A stretch of 64,000 nucleotides of DNA, taken from positions 36,398,979 through 36,462,978 of the forward strand of contig NC_090704.1 of assembly GCF_040954835.1 (NCBI RefSeq), given 5' to 3'. Position numbers and translations under genes: made by a program. Each line of letters starts with the position of its first letter. Position 1 is the first letter of the stretch. Positions 1 to 17,500 of this stretch are shown piece by piece. The notes under the pieces are model-generated. The model saw only the letters and a program-made list of their open reading frames with translations, had not been told where the DNA came from and made no database searches. The DNA comes from Lepisosteus oculatus (taxonomy: Eukaryota; Chordata; Actinopteri; Semionotiformes; Lepisosteidae).

Positions 1-5957
<5,957 letters not shown>

Positions 5958-6065
5958 GGGAAGGTGACCAGGTGGTGGAAATTCCCACAATGTGAATTTC
6001 CCTCAGACCTGTCCTTCTGCTATGAACAGTAGTTGCATGAATAAAGAATTGCTTATGCTGCATTT
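5958..6065 (+). promoter_or_regulatory. Myosin heavy chain 3' UTR with polyadenylation signal
   Basis: After the TAA at 5955-5957 comes a short untranslated stretch with a canonical AATAAA at 6040-6045. Cleavage is expected about 15-25 bases later. A 3' UTR near 100 bases is normal for an abundant sarcomeric transcript. Confidence 0.8.
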
Positions 6066-6174
6066 CTCATTGGCTTGGTTGCATTTTTATTATTTTCAAC
6101 ATTTTAAACATTATCCTTAACAAAGCATAAAAGGGTTCTTGTCAAACACCCATGTACACCAACCTAGATTCATA

Positions 6175-6470
6175 ACAATCTGATGTAGAGGTGTTAGTCT
6201 TTCATCCTGTCCAAATTTCCCATTGGCTTTTACCAACCATGGGCTCCTAATAATTCCCATCTATGAATTGGCTTCATCACTCTGTTCTTCTCCCTACTGA
6301 GATCTGGTGTGTGGGGACCATACTGGTGCACTATTGCTGCTGTCACATCATCCAGGTGGATGTTGCACATTGGTGGTGGTGGAGCGCCGTCCCCATAACT
6401 GTAAAGCACTTTGAGTGGAATGTCCAGAAAAGCGCTACAGTATATAAGTGTAAGGAATTATTATGATGTT
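6175..6470 (+). repeat. 3' portion of a 5S-rRNA-derived (Deu/SINE3-like) SINE
   Basis: The segment has the central and tail landmarks of a fish SINE: CCATCTATGAATTGGCTTCA, then CATCATCCAGGTGGATGTTG, and a GTAAAGCACTTTGAGTG...AAAAGCGCTACAGTATATAA end followed by a (TAA/ATT)-rich tail. The 5S-like promoter head is missing, so the copy is 5' truncated. The complementary 5' half of what appears to be the same family sits near 16.26-16.47 kb. The family assignment rests on my memory of related fish repeats and should be checked against a repeat library. Confidence 0.65.
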
Positions 6471-8792
6471 CAAATCAATTAAAACCTATCAAAAGGTGTT
6501 TGTGTACCATACTGTTAGCCAGTATAAATCTGAAAAGATACTGAACTTTTTTGCCAGTCGATTGTAATCAGTGCTCTGTTCTTCGCCACACGTTGCAATT
6601 TTCAATCTAGTATTACAATCTCTCCTCTGTCTCAAATTGTACACTTTCTTCATATAATTGATGCATTTAATGTTTTGCATTTCATTCTTCAGGGTCAAAA
6701 AAGTATCCTTAGCAACATGATGAAGGGTGTTTTTAACAGGGTAATGACCCTAAACATACAGCCAAACTAAAACAAACTACGGCAGAAATATTTTTTGAGA
6801 ACTATTTACTTGTGTTACTTTGTATCCGTAAAACAAAAAAAAATCTCAGATTCTAGCTTCCTTTACCACGGTTTCTATATATAATGAGGTATGTTTGATA
6901 TCCTTGATCAGATTCCTCTTCTCTTTGAAGAAACAGGTCCAGAAAAGCTTTCTTAATTTTAACCAGGTTAACCTTTCAGACTATACAGCTGATGGGACAT
7001 CCTGTAGTTCAAGAACTATTCAACAGAATATCTGGGTTTAATAAAAGAATCTTCCTGTACCTGAGGGATACAGATCAACAGAATGTTTTTTGTTAGATTT
7101 AAATACACAGTTGAGTATTTTCTCTTCTTGCATGTTCTGTCACAGCCAGCAGAGGGAGGCATAAAGACACTTCCAAGCCTGACAAATATTCAGATCAAAT
7201 GCAGGACAAAGTAGCTAAAGATACAGTACATCACATTTTAAGTGAAGGATTTTGTTTTTTAACGACAGTGTTTTCAAAGCATGCAAAACTTTGTGTGCAA
7301 GTATCACCATTAAAGCAAACCCAAAGGGATCAGTTGGATGATTAAAGACCCTAAGCACATACTGTATCTGAAAACAAAAGTACACTGATCTTACAACTAT
7401 AAAATAATGGCATATGCAAAAGAATTGACAAATCCTGTCCACAGTGGGAATAGCCAGTCACAGGGTATGGACCATAATTCTTTATCTGTAAAGCAACAGA
7501 TAGCAGACCAGGCCTATTTTTTTTTTGGCATACTGCAGTAATGGGAAATTAGCTTATCTTATTCAGGTGAGGTAATAAGAAGCATGATTGTACAAGCTTG
7601 TCCCTGGTGCTTTACCAGAGGCACCAAGACACTTGACTAATGTGTTACTTCAGAACAGAGACTGAAGAGCATATAGGTTTCCCAGGTCTGAACCCTACTG
7701 AGCATGAGCAGGGTACTGTTGGAATGCAGTTCACTGCTGTCAACTACCTATGACGCATACACAGCTTTTTCCTGTATTTGTGGTTCAATTTTTTTTACAC
7801 AAAGGCCTGTGATTGTCTACTGAGTAAGTGGCATGACATATTACAGATGTAACAAATTACCAAGAAAAGTTTTAAACGACTAAACAAGTTATTAATTTCA
7901 TGTACCGTTAGGGTTTTCTTTTTGCTTTAATTCTGGGAAAGCTCTTTGGAATGAATTACAAGAATTGAACTCACAAACTCCGGGTGGTAAGACAAAAATC
8001 CTAACCACTTCCCTATTACATGCTTGTTTTAGGGAGAATGAGACTAATAGGTGTTATTCTTAGTGCATGAACTGCCATATTATTATAGGTATGTTCTAAT
8101 ATTTTGATAGAAATTGAAAAGGAAAAACAGATGTTTTTGACATGGACTGGACTCCCCTGTACCCCGGACATAGCTGGCAGTGAAAAAGCAGATTACAATC
8201 TTAAAAGTGCTTTAAGGGCCCTCATAGGTTAGGCTACATGACTTGGGAATCGTATCCAAGTTATCACAATCTTATTTTATAAAGAATTATCTTTTGTTTC
8301 TTTATGTTGAAAAGTCCTAAATTTAATTTCCACAATTCTGCATTTGTGTTTGAAAAATTCTACATTCTTCAGTCAGTTAATTTTTTTTTACCAGAGCAGA
8401 AACATGAATTCTCTCCTTTCTCACATTGTGTCTTGCTTTTTCAAATGGCATATACAGTAGTCTGGATTGAGATTATCTGAATATCTAGATCACAGGGGTC
8501 TGGAATATCATTTGCTCTATAAACCCCCCAAAAATGACAACCATCAAAAGCTACAGTCATGGAAGGTAGGAAACGTTTCAGATTTTATTCTGAACTGTCC
8601 CACATCTTCTGTAATAGAAGAACATTTCATGTGAAGAAGAAAAAAAGATCAGTTCCAACACTTAATTTCCTGTTGGACTGGTTATACTTTTCCATTCAAA
8701 ACATGATTAAAGACAGCGGTGAGAATGATTGAAAACGGGGATAAAAATCACATACTTTAAAAACTGAATCTGAATACTTTTTCCCTTCATAT

Positions 8793-8846
8793 GGTGGTGC
8801 AAATACTTCATACAACATGTTTATTGTATGGAGTATTTGCACCACT
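8793..8846. repeat. Near-perfect inverted repeat (hairpin)
   Basis: The arms are 8795-8815 and 8824-8844, separated by an 8-base loop (CATGTTTA). Of 21 base pairs only one is a G-T wobble, and one further G-C pair extends outward. The left arm starts TGGTGCAAATACTTC. It could be the two ends of a minimal transposon or an RNA hairpin. Confidence 0.75.
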
Positions 8847-9954
8847 TATTAAAACTGGTTTGTAGATTATGCATATCCCCTGCTGCAGCCATAAGACATT
8901 CCCCTGTTATGAAGAGTCTGTCAGAAATGGGGAAAAGCACATACAGGCATGATCAAATATCCTTATACGTATAGTGCCTACCACATAAAACACCATAAAT
9001 GAGTTAATTGTTGTTTAAAAATTTTATTAATGTACATATGTAGTTTAATAAGCAATATTTATTAAACTAATCAGTGTAAACAGTGTAAAACATCAATTCA
9101 GAAGTCCAGTCAATTTGTCTAAACATGCAGACAGCCAGTGGGATATACCCACTATAAACCTGATCTCTTAATATTTGAGAAGCTTATCAAGTAAAGGCTT
9201 GGTTGGTACCTGCATGAAGGACAGGCATTCTTCATTTGAAGTGCCAGGTTTCTCTCTACAGTTATCAGTTAAGACATCTCGCAGGTCACTGGTAGAGCTC
9301 ACGAATGTGTTACTTTTGTGCCAAATCATCCAAGGCATTATGTTATCCCAGCCGAACACATTCATTATTGTGCATTATTTCTTTATCATATAATAACTTA
9401 GAATGGTCCCATATATTTATTTGCTTGGTCACATGCAAAGATATCTATGGATTCCACACTCAAAAATCATATCAATAAGCCAGGTCTTGGAACTGTGGAA
9501 ATCACAACAATTCTTGAAGTTAAGAAGAGCATAAGTTTTCTGTAGCTGCAACATGGTTAAAAAATACATGTTAAGGGTGAAAGTAAAACAACCAGCTTCC
9601 TCTGGGTAGAATGGGAGATCAGCCTGAATCTGTGCCAAGCTGGATGTGGAAATTCCAGTTCCAAATCAAAGACTTCATGGCTGAGGCATGTGCATAATTG
9701 TATTCTCTATGCTTCATTGCAAAGAAAACAGTGATATGAAAGGGAATTTCCAAATGAAATGGAGTTAAAGCTGGGCACATGATAGTTTGAGGGGATTCAC
9801 AATGATTTTTCCCCTGAAAGGCATTTCAGACTACGGTATAAAGAATGTTTAGAAATCCTGCTATTAGAATATTCCCTTCCTTTACTTTCTCTTTCAATCT
9901 GTGCCTTATTAATATTTCTATATCTAAACCACATCAGATTATGTGGCCAGAGCT

Positions 9955-10165
9955 TATTCTGGTTTCCATGATGTGAAGCAGACTAGGAGAACCCATGACT
10001 TCGCCCATCACAGGGATCACCCCCCAGCAACGCTGCACCCCACTTATACAACTGGGTGAACTGGAGTACTGGGATACCTGAAAGTACCTCACTTAATGTA
10101 CAACAGCAGCACATGCAGTGCAGACTCAAACTCACAACCCATCCCTATATTCAAACTCCTTGTTA
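9955..10165 (-). repeat. Degraded interspersed repeat (SINE-like)
   Basis: The stretch has words I associate with dispersed fish repeats (GACTTCGCCCATCACAGGGA, CACCCCACTTATACAACTGG) and ends in a plus-strand ACTCAAACTCACAACCC. On the minus strand that end resembles a decayed box B of a tRNA-like head. No second copy was found in the window, so the evidence is weak. Confidence 0.35.
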
Positions 10166-11365
10166 TCAGTTTGCTTCCTTAAAATACTCAGAAGACTACA
10201 GTATATTTGAGATTAACAAACTACTTCCAATAAACAGTGACTGAAATAAACTAGTTTAAAAAATGCAACAGGATAGCAATATATTCTATACATGTGTAGG
10301 TTTTTCATAGGCTCATCACCATTTTAAGTGATATCTGACAGATAATATTTTGCAGAGATTCATTTAAACCTGTGTCTAACCATCTCCATGGGTGTGTCTT
10401 TTTTCTTACAAGCACTGTGCTCAGAAAAAAGGGATTAATGACATATTAATGTGAGTCTTTGTTTCAGAATATTGTCTACTTCAATCAAATACTAGAAAAC
10501 ACATAGTTTCACTGCAATTAGTGCATACATGTGTATATAATCCATCATGCATGTTTGTTTAGTAGCCCTACAATGTATTTTACCTGATAAACCTTAGAGG
10601 TTACCATAGTTAAAGTGTACTTCTAAATGTCTATAGTAGGAATACTCATTTTTGTTTTTATTTTTTCTCTTATATTCCATGGAAATGAAGTGGTACATGA
10701 TATTTGAATGCAAACCATCACATATACAGTACTGTTACAGAATGGTGGGAATAGTTTTGGACACTGAATAACCGATACTGGATGGACAAAGTTTTACAAA
10801 CTAGAGATTCACTTTTAGTGATTATGTTTAGGCAATACTATGAAATATTACTTGGATTAAAAAAAACAACTTAGGTACAGTACCCAATTCCAACATAATG
10901 ACAGTTAGTCAGTTAGTCCTTATTTAATAATAGGTCAATTAAATACCTTTTTTATTTTTAACGTTTTCATATGTTGTTTCGTGGTTCTTGTTGACTCTAG
11001 GTTTTCCACCTCACATTCCACATGCATGAGCTTCTGAATGGGAATGTCTAGAAGTCAGTGCTAGGTTACAAATAATTGGCAGAATCACTAAAACAAATGT
11101 TTTACTAAGACAAGCCAAAGTCTCAGCTGTTTTCATGTAACAGTTACGTTGTATACCAGTTATTTTCTTTGGAAACCTTTTCACATTCAAAAGAAACATT
11201 TAGACTTAGTTTTGAGCAATATCTCTTAAATTAGCATCCTCAAAGACATTTTGTGACTTATTTTTGTTGTGCTTACCAAGAAACAAACATTTGGCAAGGT
11301 GGTAAAACATTTTTTTAAATGTGCTGTTTCACTGAATGTCTTTAGCTATTGTAAGTATTGTGGTG

Positions 11366-11371
11366 TTTAAT
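11366..11371 (-). promoter_or_regulatory. Candidate FDXR polyadenylation signal (ATTAAA)
   Basis: On the minus strand ATTAAA lies about 185 bases downstream of the FDXR stop codon. It is the nearest recognised variant. AATAAA versions occur further on, near 10.95 kb, so the true 3' end may be longer. Confidence 0.4.
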
Positions 11372-11553
11372 CCAGAAAATGGTAGGACTGGCCAAAGAAT
11401 TTAACTGAATGACCTCTAAGCTTACATTAGGATCTGTATCGGCAGTCTCAGTCTCGTGAGCAACAATGCAGACTTCAACAGAGTCTCTGGGCTGGACTCT
11501 GACTCCAGTGTCAAGTTGTGTAGGGTAGGGTGGTCTTCTCCAGCAGGAATACC

Positions 11554-14500
11554 TCATGCCCTGGCTAGTTTCAGCATCTCTGCAACATCCAACAGTTTCT
11601 CTCGGGGCTTGCCAGCTTCCTTCCCCTTCATTATCTCTGCAGCATCTATCTTTTCCCATCCGGTGAATGACACTGGAGACACACCTGAAATCGAGATTCA
11701 CCTAACTTAGTAAAAAAGTGGAAGAAACCTCCAAGGATTAAAATACTGTGTGGTGTTGCAGAAATCTGTACTTCTTGTTTCCATTAATCCATTTAATTAA
11801 CTTGTCTATTATCCTCTCTCCAGTTAATCCCCACTTCCACTGTTTTTGCCACAGAAGCAGCTGAGATGGACAGTGTGGTCAAAGTGTACAAGGAGAGTGT
11901 TTCCACTGTAGCTCAGATATAATATTCTGCTGGTGCAGTTGAATCATCTCTTGTACCAAGCAAGGATAAAACAGTACTGGCTGGACGTGTAAATGTCGAA
12001 ATTCTTTAAAAAACCCAGTTACAGTACATAGAATGAAGCAAGACAGGAAACTAAAGCAATCCTGAATAAAAAAAAAAATTGAAACCATAGGCAGTTAGAA
12101 AGTTTGTAAGCAATTACATTTTTAAAAAGTTGAATCTCATTGTATGAGAGGTGAAAGGTCATCTCTGCCATCTCTGGACTTTAGTCTCTGGAGTTAGTTA
12201 CCTACACCATTTTGAAACAGTGGCAGAAATCTAAGTGCAAAATGATATTCTAGAGTCCCAAAGCCCTGTGTTTGATACTATTACTAGATCAAAATAGGTG
12301 AAGAAAGGAAAGAAAAAGACTAGAATTGCCAGCAGTTCTGAAGGTTTTCAAGCAAGTACCATGGTTATGAAATATTGAAGCAATGTGGCAGTAAGATTGC
12401 TATTGAATATGTTAGTTTCAAAGACAGAATTTTACCAGAACAATAATAATTATTTGCAAGTAAAGAATGTGTCATACTTAAATCATAGAAAACATGATTT
12501 CTCTGGCTTCTGCTAATTTTCTGGATAAGCATGGCAGGGCCGTTAAAAAAATATCATTATGTGGCATTACACTTTGGGTTATGCTGAAAAGAAATAACAG
12601 TAACTTTTAAATGACAGCACAAAATTAATATTCTTTTACCAACTAAAATTTTACCATCCCTAAGCCATACATTAAATCTAATGTTCAATGTTATGGAAAT
12701 CACATTGAGTTTTACAAAGTTTATTATAATGCGGTTTTTAAAGTGCATTAAGATACATAATGCTTCTGTGTAATACCTTGCTGCTCCAACACGGCTTTTA
12801 CAAACACGTAACCAGGCTTGGCACTGGTGGTGTCCAGCTGCCCAGACTCTAAGTCCTGCAACACAGAGCGCGCCGTGTCAAAGCTGTCATTCATGGTGGT
12901 GGCGATCACACCTGTAGGGCCCCTCTTCACCCAACCGCTGCAGTAAAGACCTTGAGAAGAAATTTTCAAGTTGTTAGAAGCAACGTGTGGTGACCACAAA
13001 TCCTATTAAACACACAGACCCGAGAAAACGTTTACACTCTGTTAGCCAATCTATCTTCCTCATGCTTAAGGAGACACCATTTATATTATATTACAGGTTT
13101 ATGTCCTGATTTCTCCTGTAACTGTCCTTCATGGCCTGATTTCTCTCCAGCACTGTTCTACAGTATACTGTATCTCCCCAAGATTGCATCAGGAAAGACA
13201 GAAATAAACACAGCAGTGTAAAAATGAAAATGGCCCATCCACATCTAATCCACGACCTCAAACAAGAACACAAATGTAATATAAAATAACTGAAACAGAG
13301 CTGCCTCAGATATTTGAATGATGATATAAAAAAATCAATTTTTGTCAAAGTTCAACTTTGCAGAAAATAGTTAATTTAACAAAAAAATCAGTGGCACTTG
13401 CTGACTTCTGTCCTCTTAGACAAACAGATAATAATCATCTAATCCACTCCCCTTATCCAGCATCATCTCTCAGGAGTTTTTAGGGGAACTGTCTTGAAAA
13501 CTTCATCTTGTGAGACCACAGTACACCATGCAAGGATTATCCTACCCTGTGTTTGAGGGAAAGATTAACTAAATTCAGATTCCTAGAGTGAAGTAGAGCT
13601 GGGATGCCAGTAGGTGACATACTTTCCTCTGGGCCAAAAACAAAACACCTATTACTGAAACCACAGGTATAGACGATACTGCCTTATAGGAAATTTCATG
13701 CATGAGAAATAAACTAAGGTACACAATATTTGGTATCTTGAGTGGTCTCTTGGAAATATTCAAAACAATAAGTATAAGCACCAACCACAGTGCCCTGTCT
13801 TAAATTCTAGTTGTTTCTCATGTGGTCCACCTACATGTAAATCTCTCCCAACTTAAATGAGGTCTAATCTATCACTATTCTGCCTTATCAAACCAGAAGT
13901 TTGCATGGTATGCAAAGAAGATAGAAAGGGTAGGCAACCCTCATTTTCAAACACCAGGTTCCAGCAGGTTTTAGAAAAACCTTTCAGATAAAATCTGAGA
14001 AACACCTGGAGAACATACTGTAGGTGATTTGACTTCCTTGCCCTCCCTCACCTGGTGCCTGGTTCACTCTCCCCATTGTGTTGGGTATCACTGCCTGCTT
14101 GTAGTCAAAGGGTACAGCTGGGTCAATAGGAAGGCTCTGGTAACCAATGCTGTTGATAATTAGGCCACAGTTCACATCTTCCCGCCCTTCTGTGGGTGTT
14201 ACCCTGGCACTGTCTCCTGAGCCCTGTAGAGAGGAAAAAAGAACAGTGAGGAACGAGCCAAGGGAGGATGTTTTCAAGTCTTCCTGAGCTGAATAATATT
14301 CTTCTGATCTACTTGACTGCAGCATTTCACTATAGCCACTACCTAACCCCCACATGGATCCTGTTAATTACCAATGAAATAAAGAACCTGGCTGCAACCC
14401 TCCTTTCAAAATGAGTTTTCTCAACCAGACATACACATACTGCTTATTTTTGAGTTGCATTTAATCCTTTAATTTAAAGCTAAAGTTACATTTGCTGCTT

Positions 14501-17500
14501 GTTATATACTTAAGGCAAACACTTTGAGACTTTGAAAAGATGAAGTGCCTGTTGGATCACAAACTTAGAATGTAACTTGTAACTTATTGTCGTCTCACAA
14601 AAAAATAGTAAACACGTGAAAATATCCTAATTCTGCTTTCCTTGCACAATTACGTATACATGACTAAAACAATCTTCAAGTTTACAGATACATATAATTC
14701 ACACAATGAAATGAATCCATGAAATGCTCATGTCTTAAGTAGTCTAGTGCCTGGCTCTTGCTTGCAAACTTTCGCTTTTTCAGTGCACTGCAGGTTCTTT
14801 TATCCTTGCACATTAATTTCCTGCTGAACTTCCGTTTAAAAAAACAAAATGGACTCTGCTATGCAAAAGCTCAGGCACACTCAGCCATTTAACAATCTCT
14901 AATCCACATTAATCTAAATCTTCTAAAACTGGATCACAACAACTTAACTGTGCATGGAGCGATGCAGCTATTCCTTCACATTTACCAATCAAATCTAAGT
15001 GACCCATTGTCTGTTGTTCCTCATTATTTTTGTGGCAGAAGGCACTCCTAAACAACATTACAGGAATTATTTAAAAGAGTAAGAGGACTGACATTTTACG
15101 ACTTTATTAAAGTAATAGTAAAATAAATTAATACTATAAAATCTCTTATGTAATGCTATTCTCACTTGACAAAACTATTCCTACATTTTGTGTAACAGAA
15201 GGGAAGATTTTTTAGAACAAAAACTGTGGCTACCATTTGGAAAACTTTGAAATAAAATATCAATAGCTACACTCCTGTTAGCTGTTTTTATATATCCAGT
15301 GTTAAATTTCAATCATTGACAATAAGGTAGCCGAAGTTCCTTAATTGCTGATCAATCAGCTCAGAATTTCTCCTGAAGTATCAGAATATAAAATCAGTTA
15401 TAAAATAAATAACTGTCTGATTCTCTGACTCTCCAGTGACCTCCTGCCATTTGACACAATCACATAAATTTGGTATACTGCACATTTAATTCACTTAAAC
15501 ATGCACATGCATACCTGCGAAAAATAACAAAACACTTTACAGAAAGTAACTTCACCTTCTAACCTTTTAATCTGAACCTTGAATGCCTTGTAAAATTGAC
15601 ATTTTTACTGGTGTTTAAAAAAGTTTTGACTGTCCCATTTGGTATAACAAATCCTCTGTTGAGAGGTGTAAAACTGATGAAAATACAGAATTAGTGCACA
15701 AAGTTCTATTGTTATACTGCATAAAATGTGGATTATGTAGTTCTTCAATGTTATGATGCAACTCAATGTTTACCCTTTTTTGAATGAAATGAATGCATTC
15801 GCATGTCATTGTCCAATTCATGCAGGAGGTTTCGTGGTTTCTTCAACATTAACACATTTACATAAAACCCAGACCTAACTCTCACCTAGTCTGCAACCTG
15901 TATATGAAAACTGAGACTTTCATATATGCACCTAAGCTGCTACTTGCTGAGTGTGCAATGCAGCTTAGCTGCTCTTGTTATAGCCAGATAACGCTGATCT
16001 CACCTCCAGCCTGTTGACAGCCAGGCGGATGCCTACTGCTCTTGCACCATTCGCCTTGGCCAGGATCTCCACAGGGCTGCGCAGGAACTTGAACCCCCAG
16101 CAACGGGAGGCCGCGGCCTGTCTCTCTGCCTCCTTCCCCACAGGCTTCTCCATGGCTGCCTTCAGCAACAGTTCACTCAGTCTCTTTCTGGGCCTGGGCA
16201 AGTCTGCAGGAAAAACAGGAGAGTCAGAGCCCATCCAGAATTAAGACCAAGATTTAGCTGGCAGCCATCTCACCCTGCAACTCACAATTGACAACCCACT
16301 GAAGCTAAGCAGGTGTGAGCCTGGTTAGTACATGGATGTGGGACATCCTGGGAAAAACTAAGGTTGCTGCTGGAAGAAGTGTTAATGGGGCCAGTGGGGG
16401 CGCTCACCCTGCAGTCTGTGTGGGTCCTAATGCCCCAGTAGAGTGACGGGGACATTTTACTGTATATTGCCATTATTATCCCTTGATCTCTAGATCTCTT
16501 CCTTTCTTAGAAAATACACAAGACAAGTTTCTGTCAGCACTTGAGAGACCTCACAAAAAACAAGGTTGTGGATTTGGTGCTGATGGGCCAGTAGCTGGAA
16601 TTATCCCTCTTCACCAGTGTTTCCCATTCCTGGTCCTGGAGCATCCCTGCATCTTCTAATTTTCATTCCAACTGAGCTCTCAATCAAGTAAGGTTATGAA
16701 GCCCTTAATTGAACCAATTAAATAGATTTTAAATTTCAGCACTTAGGACTCTGTTTGTCATGTTTAAAAATTAAGCAAGTGCCGGTGGAGCCCATTGGTT
16801 AAACTCAAACTAGTCACTGGAACTATAAACCTGACAGAAGAGCTAAAGTCCAGCATTTTGCACAGGTTTCATGATGATTTCTAACACCAAACAACTCTGT
16901 AAAAACCTAAATAGTTTTAAAACTACAGATAACTAAAGTTCAACCTTAGGTTTTAATGTGCTAAACTAAGAGAGCTCATTTGAAACACAAACTAAAAGAT
17001 ACATTGGCAACTCTATGACTAGGAGTAGGAAACACTGATCTATACCAAATATTCTGAATAAATGTTTGGTATAAATCAGTGAATTAAGTTAAGATCTTAA
17101 AAACTATATGGCAAATGAAAGACAGTTAACTAAAGTGATGTTTTGTGCATTTACTGGGACAATTATTAATTGTAGCAGTAAGTCACAAATTATTCTTTGA
17201 TGGCTATCAGAAAACCGACCTTTCGGGATAACTCAGCAACGCACACACACGGATACTTATACACAACAATACGTTTATTAATATATAAAATGTGCATATA
17301 AACATAACAGATCTTAAGACTGAGGGTTAGCAGAATACAAAAGGTATATATTCAATAACGAAGAGTAACAAACCAAGAGGGACATACGTTTAATATATCA
17401 TTCATTTATACCATTTTGTAAATGAACTTTGATTTGAACTTCTACACTAGATACTCAGTACATACTCAGTACAAGGCAAGTACATCACTCATAGGAATTA

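Larger units (their letters stand above)
6066..11365. other. Intergenic region between convergent MYH and FDXR
   Basis: This stretch separates two genes that converge tail to tail. It contains the 3' half of a 5S-type SINE (about 6175-6470), short tRNA-SINE-like scraps near 7955-8025, an inverted-repeat hairpin (8793-8846), an old repeat near 9955-10165, and a coding-like but unassigned minus-strand stretch near 9168-9365. I see no convincing gene. Open frames are short and at the length expected by chance for AT-rich DNA. Confidence 0.6.

Noticed and set aside
16300-16371. 5S rRNA gene
   Set aside because: Only the internal control region resembles 5S; the 5' end is diverged and the 3' end continues into SINE body.
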